This document shows positions 12,501-23,573 of a DNA stretch of 64,000 nt, piece after piece. How positions within the stretch are numbered: position 1 is the stretch's first letter; every line of letters starts with the position of its first letter. The stretch spans positions 801,801-865,800 of the forward strand of contig QEOQ01000092.1 in assembly GCA_010279815.1 (NCBI GenBank), in the 5' to 3' direction. Made by a program: the position numbers and the translations under genes. Below the pieces are notes generated by a model. The model did no database searches. It had not been told where the DNA came from and was given only the letters and a program-made list of their open reading frames with translations. The DNA comes from Brachionus plicatilis. Its lineage: Eukaryota > Rotifera > Eurotatoria > Ploima > Brachionidae.

Positions 12501-14083
12501 TCAGCATATTTTATCTAATCTAGGGCTCTGAGAATTAGTCTAGAACGCCAGACTAGAGATAAAATTCGAATTTTGGCTCTTGAATTAGGCTTTCAAAAAA
12601 AATCACTATAAAATAGTTGGCAAATACCAATCTAAATTTCTAGGCCTCTTTTGGCGAATTGGCTCAAACAAAAATATCTAAATTAAATGAATACCAAGCT
12701 TTGTTTTGGGGTTAAAGCGCTTAAAACAATCTTCAAATATCAAGTTACGTGGTTCATTCATTCTATTTAGTTTTAAAAGTGTTTTCATTTGAAATTTAAA
12801 CTATTGAAATTTATGCTTTATAACAAATATAATATAAAAATGTTGAAATAAAACAGATAAATATCATATTTTTCTTTCTTAAGGCTACATGTTTTTTTCT
12901 TATCCAAGCCAATTCGGCCCAATTGAGGGAAGTTTTGTTCAATTCACGCCACTCTTCTTTTAAAAATAATGGATTTACCTATCATAAAAAAATAACGCCA
13001 TTAATAAAATACAAAAATCGAGATTTTTCCTTTCGACTGCATACGGTATGTGGTGTTTTTTGAATTTATTCAGAATAAGTATTAGGTTTTATTTTTGTTT
13101 CGAATAAAAAGATTTTATAAATTTTTTAGTTTATTTATTTAGCCAATTTGTAATTTAAAATATCCAACAGAAAAAAAATCTAAAATTTCTGACATAACCA
13201 TGGAATTTGGTGAGAATATTTTTCACCGATTTGCTAGATCTCAAACAAGACTAGGGTTTCTATTTGCTTTATTAATCTTTGAAAATTTTATACAAAAAAA
13301 ATAAATTTTTAAGCATTTTAACCAGACGCTACTAAAACAATTTTTCAAAACAGTCTTTGTAAAAATGTTCTCTTATTGTAAAAATATAAAAATCCATCTG
13401 GAGTTTATTTTTAAACGATTAATAACAAGAAGATCAACTCTTCTTTATAAATAATTCTTATGCAACATTACGCAATCTCCTAAATTTTTGATCATCATAC
13501 TTTCCTAAAACAATTGTCAAGAATTTTTGATCAGTTGAATATTTTAATTTATAATAAATCTAAAAGCTTAAAAATAAGAAATTTCAAACTAAACAACTAA
13601 TAAAGTTTATATAATTTAAATGGCACATAAAGTGACACACACTATGGGAATAGGATGTATGTGAATTACTTGATATTAGGATTAGTATGTTCTATTGTGT
13701 TTTATAGCAATTTAATACAATTTAATACAATTTGGAAAATGTGTGATGTTACAGATTTATTTTATTTAAGAAATATTTGGAGAAAATTTTACAATGTTTC
13801 ATAGATTATTTAGTTTAAGATGCTTTTTTTAAAAAAAATTTGTTAAACAATGTAACTTTTAAATTTAATTTTATTTAGTTTTTTTCAAATAAAAAAATGG
13901 TAAATTTTATTAAAAAATTGATAGCTTGGAAAAATTTTGCACATCTTTGACAAATGTGTCCAAATTTTTCTCAACCAGAGTGAATGGATCATTCATACTT
14001 TATGAAATGAGTAGACATTTTTTGTCAAAATTTTTAATTTTTAATTGCTGTCAAAGGGCATCAATCACTGTGGCTCCATATTT
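9527..14083. other. AT-rich intergenic DNA
   Basis: No gene, RNA gene or bounded repeat is recognised. Slightly GC-richer spots near 12.48-12.72 kb and 12.89-13.05 kb have no sustained open frame. Confidence 0.5.
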
Positions 14084-14394
14084 GAGCCCTGGACATCCTT
14101 GAATGCGTCAAAACAAACTACGCTAATGAGTTTGGATTTGAGCGAGCTTTTCACCAATGACCAAATAGAAAGCTCCAACTCGATGATCATTCCATTCAAA
14201 ACAGTAGTGTGTGCAACAACATAGTACAATTGGATCAGACTTAGGCCCTAGCGGACAAAATAAGTTCCTCGTCTGACAATTCTTTCAATTATTTCTTGTC
14301 CGTGCTAAATTTGAACAAGTTTTACCTGCAATGCATGGCCTCCAAAAAGAGACTCCAAAATGGGGTCGAAGAAAAGACTTGCCCATGAGCTTTG
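14084..14394 (+). pseudogene. Coding-like island, probably a decayed exon
   Basis: This block is clearly GC-richer than its surroundings. One plus-strand frame is open over about 14084-14222 and reads EPWTSLNASKQTTLMSLDLS, then ELFTNDQIESSNS. Homologous-looking coding continues in another frame after about 14190 (DHSIQNSSVCNNIVQLDQT, a stop, then SSSSDNSFNYFLSVLNLNKF and a Lys-rich end). A donor-like GGTAAGA follows at 14395. The composition resembles the Ser/Asn-rich exons elsewhere in the window. The internal stop and frame change argue for a pseudogene, although a sequencing indel cannot be excluded. I do not recognise the family. Confidence 0.35.
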
Positions 14395-16510
14395 GTAAGA
14401 AAAAGATTATAGTTTGAAAATTTTTATTTAAAATATTTTTTTTTTAGATTTAATTTGATTTTAGAATTTTTTTTATGATGCTGACTTCGTTTACTTTGAC
14501 CAAGATTGTCATAAAGCCGATCGGGCATCAGATTTTTTTTGTTATGAAAATTTTTGGCTATAGTCTGTTATATGAACGGACAAAATTTGATGATCGCGCA
14601 TAAATATAGTTTTGTGATCGCGTGTCAATTTCGATCACATAATTTAATTTGAAAAAAAAGGTGTGAACGTAATTAAGAAAAAAAAAATGTTATCGATGAA
14701 AAATTAAATGTGAAAAATGTGAAATTTAACTTTATTCATTGTTTCTTTACGAAAGTTCATTTTCTAGAATTCAAATTTAGATATAAAATAATTTGAAATT
14801 AATTAAACGACATCAGCGACAATGAAAATTTTGCGGAAGTAAGAATTTTATTAATTTTAATTCATTTATATTAATCTTTAAGAAAAGTTTAAAATCAATG
14901 GTGTGTTATCAGTTTTCATATATAAAAAAATATAAAATTTAAAAAAATGAACGAATTAATGTTTAAATAATGATAGACCTACATAAAAGATGCCTAGCAA
15001 CATAAATTTTTCTAGTCTTGAACTGTAAAACATATAGATAAAACTAACTGTGACTTTTTTTTCTACTGACGATAAAAAGCTACACAAATACAAAAATCGA
15101 GACAAAGACACACACAAAATGCATCCGGTCTGAAATAAATGATATTATGAGCAGTCATGGCATAGAAATGAGATTGACACAACAAACCTATTTCAAATAA
15201 TAAGGTACCACATTAAAACTGACATAAAAACAATGTTATCAAATAACCAAAAAGTTAACATTATACGACAAATCTTGAACATGCAAAACAAGCTAGAACT
15301 ACCAAGAGAGCTTTTTGAAAAAATCAAATTTAAAAAAAAAATAAAATAAAATCTCTTTTATTTAGACATTACAACAAAAATGTGACGAGCATATTAAGCA
15401 TAGACACACATGAACACAAAACAAATACTGAATAAAAAAATTAAAAAAATTCTGGACGTAAATCGTCCGTAAATACACATAACAAAAAAAATTCTCATGT
15501 TTTTTCTTAATAAAAATTTTTGACAGACAACAATTAAAGATATTCAGATAAAACTTAACATTTCCTTAATAAAAAATTTGAAAATTTTCGCTAAATGACA
15601 TTCTAATAAGAATCAATACACACTTAACACAAATAAAAGCATAAAATCATTCAACTAATTCAAAAGAAAATCTAACAAAAATGAAAATATAAACTTTTAT
15701 TTTTTTAATTTGTGATTTTATTCCTAAATTAAAGTTAAAAAATAACGTCTCGCTAATAGCAATTATAAAAGTCTGCTTCCCTATCTTATAAAATAAAAGC
15801 TTCATATTTATTCATTTTTTTAGATTTTTTAAGATTATCTAATTGAAATTTATTCAAAGGTGATCAGTAAAATTTTCTTAGTGATCAGTGTTAAAATTTT
15901 CGTGACCAATCATTTGATCACATATTGTGAGAATGATCTTTGTACACATTTTTTTTAAATAATGATTTTTTATTTAAAAAAAACTTTTTTTTGAACCTAA
16001 TACCATTTTCGCAAAAATTTGAAAATAGCGTAATTTTTTCTCAATAATTAAATTTTTTGAATAAATTTCTCATCATCAAATCTTACCAATACTGTAAATC
16101 AAAGTTAAAATGATTTTTTTATTTTTCCATAAAAATCGATTTCTTATTTAAATTTTTGACAAGTTAAAAATTTTTAATAAATTAAATTTTCTTGACATGT
16201 TGTATAATTTAGTTTTTTTAACCAAAGCCCCAGAATTCAAAATGTTGTATAAAAATCAGGGGATTCATTTTAATAAAAAAACAACTTTATTTTTAAAATA
16301 GATTTTATTTACATCTTAAAAATAAATTTTGATAAAGAAATCAAAAATTTTGGCAAATTACTTTGGGAAGCCATCTAAAATGTGATATTTAATGATTTAT
16401 AGTAGGAAAAAAACAAATATCTAATGCTAGAAGAAATAAAAAAAAAAGATAATTTTTTTAGTAAAATTTCAAGATTATCAGCTTTTAAAAAAAAAATTCA
16501 AAAACTTCAT
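14395..16510. other. AT-rich intergenic DNA
   Basis: No gene is seen. The right end is the 3' flank of the giant minus-strand gene. Confidence 0.5.
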
Positions 16511-16513
16511 TTA

Positions 16514-17179
16514 GAAGTAAATGGGAATGGAGTTATGGCTGAGAAACTTTTTTTTTTCGTTTTCCAGAGGAGCACCACCAGCACATAATTTGCATCGAGT
16601 GTTTTTTTTATTCAAGAATAAAACTGAACTTTGCGGTGAATTGTTAGCAAATTTTATCCTCATCGCTGTCGGAAGCATTCCTGCTGATGTATCTGTACTT
16701 GTTTTTGACAGACTGGTGTGAGGGAATCGGTGGTGGGATGCCTGCTCGTTGGTAAGATGGTTGACTGGACGGAATTTTGGCTGAATAGTCGGTGATTGTG
16801 ATCTTGGTTGTGTTCGATTTTGACACTTGATCAACTCGAGTCTTATGGTTTGACGATGGGGCGCTTCGTTTCGAGGCGAAGTTGGATGATGGACTTGACA
16901 GGAAAGAGGACGAGGAGAGAGGTGAATAGATTGAGATGGGAATTTCTTTTCTATTGGTATTTGAATTCGATGCTGACGAATTATTGGTATTGACTCGGAG
17001 CAGGTACTCTTTTTGCTCCTCGCGGAATCTTGACACTGGCGATAGCTCTCTGGTCTTTGCTGCCTTAGAGGAATTGATGGAGTCGCTGCGCGAGCTGCGT
17101 CCAGATTCGGTTCGTGATTTTGAGTAGCTTGCGTGGTACATGTCTTTTGATGGCTTGTTTTCCTTGAGTGATCGGATTC
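16514..17179 (-). other. Second open frame across the terminal exon
   Basis: A frame offset from the main one is open from the acceptor to 16514 (222 codons; stop at 16511). It is the frame entered when the 53-nt cassette exon at 17261-17313 is included. The peptide is rich in Gln, His, Pro, Thr and Ser, with a C-terminal piece NTRCKLCAGGAPLENE. It could be a true alternative C-terminus or a shadow that is stop-free because the main frame is Ser-rich. Confidence 0.35.
16607..16612 (-). terminator. Poly(A) signal of the giant kinesin-tail gene
   Basis: AATAAA on the minus strand lies 31 nt past the stop codon at 16644, where a cleavage and polyadenylation signal is expected. It supports the exon ending at 16644 as terminal. 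Confidence 0.6.
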
Positions 17180-17181
17180 GA
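16644..17181 (-). CDS. Terminal exon of the giant kinesin-tail gene (main frame)
   Basis: The acceptor TTTTTTTCTCAAG precedes 17181. The first base completes a codon split after the giant exon, which ends in two spare bases at 23574, so direct splicing keeps this frame. It encodes 178 residues, Ser-rich and disordered (SRTESGRSSRSDS, SPLSSSSFLSSPSS). A conserved-looking stretch SPVSRFREEQKEYLLRV lies between them, and the acidic end is NASDSDEDKIC. GC at third positions is higher in this frame than in the overlapping one, and a poly(A) signal follows the stop, so I take this as the principal frame. No START or PX domain is encoded, although related vertebrate kinesins end with one. Confidence 0.75.
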
Positions 17182-17260
17182 CTTGAGAAAAAAATATTTT
17201 AATTTGGATTTTAATTTTAGAAAAAAATCTTAAAATTTTAACAATTTTTAACTATTTTAC

Positions 17261-17313
17261 CGGTTTCGCTTATATATTCAGAAATGAAGGCGTAATTATC
17301 ATCTGAAGGCTCA
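17261..17313 (-). CDS. 53-nt cassette exon of the giant gene
   Basis: It is bounded by an acceptor, AAATTATTATAG, and a donor, ACCG|GTAAAA. The only open frame reads EPSDDNYAFISEYISET. Its first base completes the codon left by the giant exon, as does that of the terminal exon, so both splice choices are legal. Because 53 is not a multiple of three, inclusion shifts the terminal exon to the second frame. It is GC-richer than the intron around it. Expression evidence is lacking. Confidence 0.55.
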
Positions 17314-18424
17314 CTATAATAATTTAAAAATTAAATTTTGTTCTAGTGTTTTTATTTATTAGTCTTGAGCGGATAAGCTAATTAGTCAGTTAACACAGCC
17401 TTTGGTAGATTTATTTTTATATATTTTGAGTTTTAATTTATTTAAAAAAAAAGATTGTTTTCTATTTAAATAAAGTTATTAGGCAATTTTTAGCGGATTT
17501 TTATTGAAAAGTTTTTATTACAAAGTAAATATTTTTTATTTACTTGGAAATAAATTGGACTGATAATTTGAGCCATTTTTAAAAGCAAAAAGCTGGAATT
17601 TGGTGTCAATTAAGTTTAGTAAACCATTGAATTTATCAAATATCAACTTGATTTAGATTTAAATTTTAAATCAAATAAATATTGAGCATAGATTTTTTCT
17701 CAATTAATTTTCTGAAATGATTTTCTCTATATTTTAATCTAAAATACTTTAAAACAAAAAAATCTTTCGTTGCTGACAGTGATAATTACCAAAAGTTTCT
17801 AAGATTGAATCATTTATTTACAAAAAAAAATTAACCAAAAAATCTAAATATTTTATAAATTATTTGTATTAGTTATTTTTACATATTATGAGAATATTTA
17901 AGTAAAGGTTTATCAAAATTTTTTCTTTTGTACAAAAGCAAAGTTGTAGTCAATGAGAAATATGACTATTCAGAACTACGAATACTTTAAAGTTTCTGTC
18001 ATAAATTTTTTTTTAAAATATAAAAGAAACTTAAGGAAAATATCACCTAAAAATTTATTTATAATATTTTTTTGATAACTCGACTTAGCTTTTTAATAAA
18101 ACCAAATTATATTTTATTACTTAACAAAAATTTTTTTAGTTTAATATTTTTACAATTTCTGTTTTTATTCAGTTTTTATCATAAAATTAATAATGGGTCA
18201 AAGTAGGAGATTAGATCAATCAATTGGTTTGAATTTTAGGAAAATTAAATAAATTCGCAGTGGACATCATCATTGTTATTTACCAAATTTTGCTTTAATT
18301 GTACTTTATTCTCTCTTATTATTGTTTCTATTCTCTAGATTAATGGGAACTTTACTTTTCATTCTATCTATTTTTACTTATTTTTACATTTTATTATTTA
18401 TTTTGTATTATAGGAAGTTTATTA
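17314..18424 (-). other. Intron, no feature recognised
   Basis: AT-rich intron sequence between the giant exon and the terminal exons. Nothing further is supported before the transposon cluster starts. Confidence 0.5.
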
Positions 18425-19000
18425 CAGTGCTGCTACGATTAAGTGGAAAAAAAATCCAAACTTTCTCGAAAAAAAATGATTTTCATGAAAAAAATTTTTT
18501 TTTGAATTTTTGAAAAAGGAAAAAAATCAAAATTTGTAAAAAATGGTAAAAATTCGACAAAAAAGAAAAGAAATTCTATTTTTTTGTAACAAATTATGAA
18601 AATTAATATTTTAATATTATTTGCCAAACAGATTTTATTTTCTAGCGTTTATTGCTTTTAAGTTGTTTTCTGCCTTGTCCCAAGCTTCTTTCAATAAAAA
18701 AATTTAATATGTTCGTACTTAGAATTTTCAAATACCGATCTGGGAAAACTAATAAATGTGAAATTCATTCCAAAAGGATCCACATTCAAAGAAGCTTGGT
18801 ACAAGGCAGAAAACAGCTTAAAAGCAATAATCGCTAGAAAATAAAATCTGTTTGCTAAATAATATTAAAATATTAATTTTCATAATTTGTTACAAAAAAA
18901 TAGAATATAATAATAAAAAATCCATTTTTCCTTTTTTGTTGAATTTTTACCATTTTTTATGAATTTTAATTTTTTTCCTTTTTCAAAAATTCAATCTAAA
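18425..19000. mobile_element. Long-hairpin element with one intact terminus
   Basis: The left end is TA followed by CAGTGCTGCTACGATTAAG, close to the terminus of the MITE at 22428-23353. Long inverted arms lie at about 18503-18695 and 18782-18995, sharing for example AAAATAAAATCTG and GCTTTTAAG blocks. The matching right terminus is missing, so the element is truncated on that side. It has no coding capacity. Confidence 0.55.
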
Positions 19001-19108
19001 TGGATTTGGTATGAAGGATGCTCTAACTGGTCATGTGCTAAATGTCTACCTAAAAAGTTTGATCCGAAAAGTGAATTTTATTGTTCGAAAAAATGTTTTT
19101 ACAATTAA
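18998..19108 (+). pseudogene. Zinc-ribbon fragment, possibly from a Helitron RPA-like protein
   Basis: A short open stretch reads WIWYEGCSNWSCAKCLP, then FYCSKKCFYN and a stop. Paired cysteines around an aromatic WYEGC core resemble the C-terminal zinc ribbon of RPA-like proteins, which some Helitrons carry. It is about 260 bp upstream of a Helitron-type helicase fragment on the same strand, so both may come from one element. Too short for a firm call. Confidence 0.3.
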
Positions 19109-19371
19109 AAATAATTTCATTTTTTAAAGTATGCATGTATATTTTTTTTATTCATGTTAGTAAAAATAGTGAAAATTTCCATTAAAAATAGTGACGGTTT
19201 AATATTGTCACAATTGAATTTCCATCTCCTAGACCTCTTTGAATAAAAGAAATATCGAATTTACCCCCATTTTACTATAAAAAAAATTATATTTATGTTG
19301 TTCACTTAAAATTATGTGAACGTTAAAATTTATTGCGAGGAACGAGCATCGCGACTAGCTAACAACCAGAT

Positions 19372-19911
19372 GTGTATATAAATATGCCAATTATAAATTT
19401 TTTAGCACACAATAGCTCTGATCAATTTGCAGGTCTTTCTAATTCAATCTATTGCTCAATTAATTCAAAAATACACTTAACTTCAAATATATGGATTTCC
19501 ACAGGACTTGTGAATAGTGCTGGTGGAACAATTAAGGATAAAATTGTCTCAGAAGATTACAAGCCAGGTGATTTACCGGAAGCAATTATAATCGAATTTT
19601 TGGATTATACTGGTCCTCAACTTTTTTATGAACCCGACAAAAAAAATTATATTCCAATTAATCCAATAAGTTCGTTTTCTAAAATACATACCGCTACCAG
19701 AACTCAAGTTCCAATTCTACTAGGATATGGTATGACAATACACAAATCCCAGGGACAGACACTTAAAAAAGCCATTATAGATCTTGGAAAATTTGAAAGA
19801 TCACTAGGCTTAATGTTTGTCGCATTATCGCGTTTAAAAAATAAAAATTTCTCTTTAATTGTTCCTTTTCCTTACGATATGCTTACTAAAATTAAAGCAC
19901 TAATAGTATAA
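19372..19911 (+). pseudogene. Helitron-type PIF1 helicase, C-terminal fragment
   Basis: About 179 codons are open. They include NIWISTGLVNSAGGTIKD, then late superfamily-1 helicase motifs GMTIHKSQGQTL and SLGLMFVALSRLKN. This order and wording are typical of the PIF1-like helicase domain of Helitron transposons, which unwinds DNA during rolling-circle transposition. The Walker A and B motifs and the Rep nuclease are absent upstream, so it is a truncated relic. It lies inside the last intron of the minus-strand gene and is on the other strand. Confidence 0.8.
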
Positions 19912-20084
19912 ATTTAATTCCAAGACAAACAGAAGAATTAAGATTAAATCAGTTAAAAGATAAAAGTATTTAAAAATTTATTGCCTAATTAATAACATAT
20001 GATTAAAATGTTTATCAATACTTTTTTTCTACTTTTATTTGATATTTTATAATCTTATTTCATTTACAATTTGAAAAATAAATA

Positions 20085-20717
20085 CAGTCAATAACCGGTT
20101 ATCCGTAATTTTTTATCCGGAATTTTCGATTATCCGGAATCAATTTTCGGACCAGCACTTTTCGATTTTTTACTTTGAACTTTTTAACTTCCTACTTTTT
20201 AGGCTTTGAGCTAATTAGAACAGCATTGCTTCCGTATTACTTCCTGTTAAACCTTAATATATAAACATAAACGATGTGAGTCATTATGTTATTCTCATTA
20301 AAAATGACAAGACCTATGTATCAAGTCCCTAAGCCTCGCAAGAACGCTAGTAAAAAAGTTATCGATACTCCGATTGCAAAACGCAAGAAGTAATATTGTG
20401 CACACAACTCTCAGACTTGATTCGCAAGATTGGAGGAAGTGAACAAGTACAGGCCCTGTTTGATCTTCAAGTTTTCCTTCGCAACAGACAGTTTGAAGCC
20501 AGTACCTACCAATCAACAATCAGCTTTTAATATTTATTGGTGATATTGTTGTTTTTATTCGTTAATTGTTTCTTTGTTCTAAATAAACACTCTAAATCAA
20601 TTATCACTGTGTTTACCCCTCTTTTCGTTAGCAAATCGTGTTATCCGGAAAATTTATTATCCGGACGACTTTGAAAAAAAAACTCGAATCTCATTCCGGA
20701 TAACCGGTTATTGACTG
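20085..20717. mobile_element. pogo/Tigger-like MITE
   Basis: The inverted ends start CAGTCAATAACCGGTTATCC on both sides, are followed by further ATCCGGA-rich inverted sequence, and are flanked by TA at 20083-20084 and 20718-20719. This is the usual form of pogo-group ends. The interior (about 20300-20530) keeps a plus-strand coding-like tail ending ALFDLQVFLRNRQFE then STISF and a stop, possibly the last codons of a deleted transposase. At 633 bp it is non-autonomous. Confidence 0.75.
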
Positions 20718-20773
20718 TATATTTAAATTAAACCTCCTCTACCCTTTTTGAACTAAGCCCATCAATGTTTCAA

Positions 20774-21124
20774 GGTAATGTGAAATTTTAGTACAAAAAT
20801 TACAGTACAAAAAGTAAAAACTTTATAATTTCTTTTCTAATTGTGCAAAAATGGTTCTGCAAAAAGTACAATATTGTACAAAGTTGTACAAAAGAATTCC
20901 AAGCTCTGCAAAAACTCTGCAATTTATTGCACAGTTTAATCAAGGATTTTTTGATGGTGTGCATTTTACAGAAAATTGTAGAGTTTTTGCAGAGCTTGGA
21001 ACTCTTTTGAACAAATTAGTACAATATTGTACTTTTTGCAGAACCATTTTTGCACAATTAGAAAAGAAATTTTAAAGTTTTTAATTTTTGGACTGTAATT
21101 TTTGTACTAAAATTTCACATTGCC
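20774..21124. mobile_element. Palindromic MITE with 8-bp target duplication
   Basis: The ends GGTAATGTGAAATTTTAG and, inverted, GGCAATGTGAAATTTTAG extend into arms covering nearly the whole element. Perfect TGTTTCAA duplications lie at 20766-20773 and 21125-21132. The centre with CTCTGCAAAAACTCTGCAAT is shared with the element at 9162-9517. Superfamily is uncertain (Merlin-, Mutator- or P-like). Confidence 0.75.
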
Positions 21125-21132
21125 TGTTTCAA

Positions 21133-22297
21133 CACATTTGTTATAAAATAACGGCTCGTTACTCGTAGAAAATAAGGGTTTAATTTGTAAGGAACAATCT
21201 GGTTTCAGGCAGCATCGTAGAACTTCCGATAATCTTGTTTTTCTAACACAAAAAGTTTCGGAAACACTAACAAGGAAAAAAAAAGCTTGCACTCTTTTTT
21301 TTGATATTTCTAAAGCCTTTGACAAAGTTTGGCATATCGGTATCATTTATAAACTTATTAAAACTGAAGCCCCCCTATATATCATTGAATGGGTAAAAAA
21401 TTTCCTAAATAATCGTAAGTTCTTTGTTAATCTCAATAATTATGAATCTGAGCATGTTAATATAAAAACCGGTGTCCCTCAAGGTTCGGTAATTAGTCCT
21501 CTTCTATTTTCAATTTTTATCAATGATATACCTAAACAAAGCTCAAAAAATACCTCATACTCTCTCTTGTTTGCTGGTGACCTAGTCACCTTTTTCATTA
21601 TCAAAAAATATGGAAACATTTCTAAGCAGGTAAATGGTTACCTTAAAAATATTGAAATTTGGTTAAAAAAATGGAGGCTTAAGATGTCTCCTGAAAAATG
21701 CAATTATACAATTTTTTCAGGAAATCCCTCTAAAAATCAAAAGCTAAAATTAAGTCTTTTCGATAAGCAAATTCGATATAGTAACTGTCCAATCTTCCTA
21801 GGGATAAAATTTGACGAAAACTTATGCTTTAAACCTCATATTGAATTTATTCGATCTAGATGTCAAGACAGGATAAATATAATTAAAATTCTTTCACATA
21901 AATCTTGGAATTTAAATAAAAAACTCTATCGAGTATTTATAATGCTCTAATAGGGTCTTTAATTGATTACAGCTTCTTCATATTTAGTTTAGCTTCACAT
22001 ACTAATTTTCATAAATTACAAGTACTCCAAAATATATCATATAAGGCGATTTATCACCTCCCATATGAAACACCCTCAGAAATCTTCTTTTTTTTTCTTG
22101 AAAATCAAAAAATTGATTCATTCAAAATCAGGTTTAAAAAACTCTTTATAAGATATGTTAAAAACTGTTTTCTCTTCAAAAATGAGCTAATTTTATCACT
22201 CATAAAGGACTATGAGGATGTTTTTGTTGAGAGCTCAAGAGAACCTGAAAAAAAGTCTCCCTTAGCAATTTTTGTCCATGAATTTCCACGGGAGTGA
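21133..22297 (+). pseudogene. Jockey-like non-LTR reverse transcriptase relic
   Basis: The frame is open for about 267 codons to 21950. It reads SGFRQHRRTSDNLVFLTQK, then FFDISKAFDKVWHIGIIYKL (catalytic Asp block), then TGVPQGSVISPLLFSIFIND, then LFAGDLV where F/Y-A-D-D is expected. The catalytic second block has therefore lost an aspartate (D to G). After a one-base frame change near 21940 the coding continues (LIGSLIDYSFFIFSL, YKAIYHLPYETPSE) to a stop at 22297. The 5' half, including any endonuclease, is missing. It is catalytically dead. Confidence 0.85.
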
Positions 22298-22427
22298 CTT
22301 AAAACAGCCAAATCTTTCAATTGTCTGGAAGCTTCCCTTTCTTAATATTCCCATTTTACTATATGTTTTTTAAAGATTGTGTACCCAATTTTGTAATACC
22401 TTATATTTGTTTCACTTTCTTTTAATA

Positions 22428-23353
22428 CAGTACTGCTACGATATAGTGATTTTACTAAAAATTACGTGTTTTTACTAGATTTTACGTAAAAATCGGAAAA
22501 AATCTGTGAAATTACGTAAAAATACTAAAGTAAAATAATGTAAATTTACCAGATTTTACGTAATTTTACGTAATTTTACCGGATTTTTCGTCAATTTTGG
22601 TAATCTTCAAAAGGGCCAAAAAAAGTCCAATTTTTGGTGAATTTTTGAATTTTTTGATTTTTTTTATAAATTTTATGAAAAAAAAACAAAAAAAAAAAAC
22701 GTTTTTTTACGTAATTTTACGTAATTTTTTATTATAAAATGGTAATTTTAAGTAAAAAAAAGTAAATTATAGTAATTTAAAAAAAATCTTTTGAATGTGA
22801 TCAGAACAAAAAAATTAGTATAATCTATTTTGTCTTTTTATTTCTATCATTTTTAAAACAATCACAAGCTTTTCTCCAAGACTCTTTGAATGTTGAATTT
22901 TATTCAATTTTTATTTTATTTATGAAGTTTAAATCTTATATATTTTAGGTAATAAAAATTGTTATAGATAAAAATGGTGATTGGTCTGACCATTAAAACT
23001 TTAGCTATTAGCGTTAATTTAAAAAACTTTATTTTTTACTAGTGTTTTTTACTAAAATTTACTTTTTTTTACTTAAAATTACGTAAAAAAACGTTTTTTT
23101 TTTCATAAAATTTATAAAAAAAATCAAAAAATTCAAAAATTCACCAAAAATTGGACTTTTTTCTGCCCTTTTGAAGATTACCAAAATTGACGAAAAATCC
23201 GGTAAAATTACGTAAAATTACGTAAAATCTGGTAAATTTACATTATTTTACTTTAGTATTTTTACGTAATTTCACAGATTTTTTCCGATTTTTACGTAAA
23301 ATCTAGTAATAACACGTAATTTTTAGTAAAATCACTGTATCGTAGCAGTACTG
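22428..23353. mobile_element. 926-bp MITE with about 325-bp inverted repeats (TA insertion)
   Basis: The ends CAGTACTGCTACGATATAGT and, inverted, CAGTACTGCTACGATACAGT are flanked by TA on both sides. The arms (about 22428-22760 and 23030-23353) are nearly identical and consist of reiterated TTACGTAATTTTACG motifs. A TA target and CAGT ends indicate a Tc1/mariner or pogo-related element. It encodes no protein. High arm identity suggests recent activity. Confidence 0.8.
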
Positions 23354-23573
23354 TATATTAACAATAGCTAAAGGAGTTTCATTACTCAAAGTCTATTTAA
23401 ATAATAAATAAACAATAAAAAAAAATCGCATATATAAAGCTCTGCTTCCTGTATCTTAAATATTAATGTGCTAGCATTTTTGGTAAAAATCCAATGATCA
23501 TGCCACCACTGTATATTAATAAAGCCGAGCAATAAATAAACAACAACAACAACAAAAATCCAAATAAACTTAC

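Noticed and set aside
18322..18837. Several 60-codon ORFs on both strands
   Set aside because: They are low-complexity Phe/Lys/Leu translations of AT-rich arms of a hairpin element.
20298..20519. 73-codon minus-strand ORF
   Set aside because: It lies inside the pogo-like MITE and is antisense to the coding-like tail on the plus strand.
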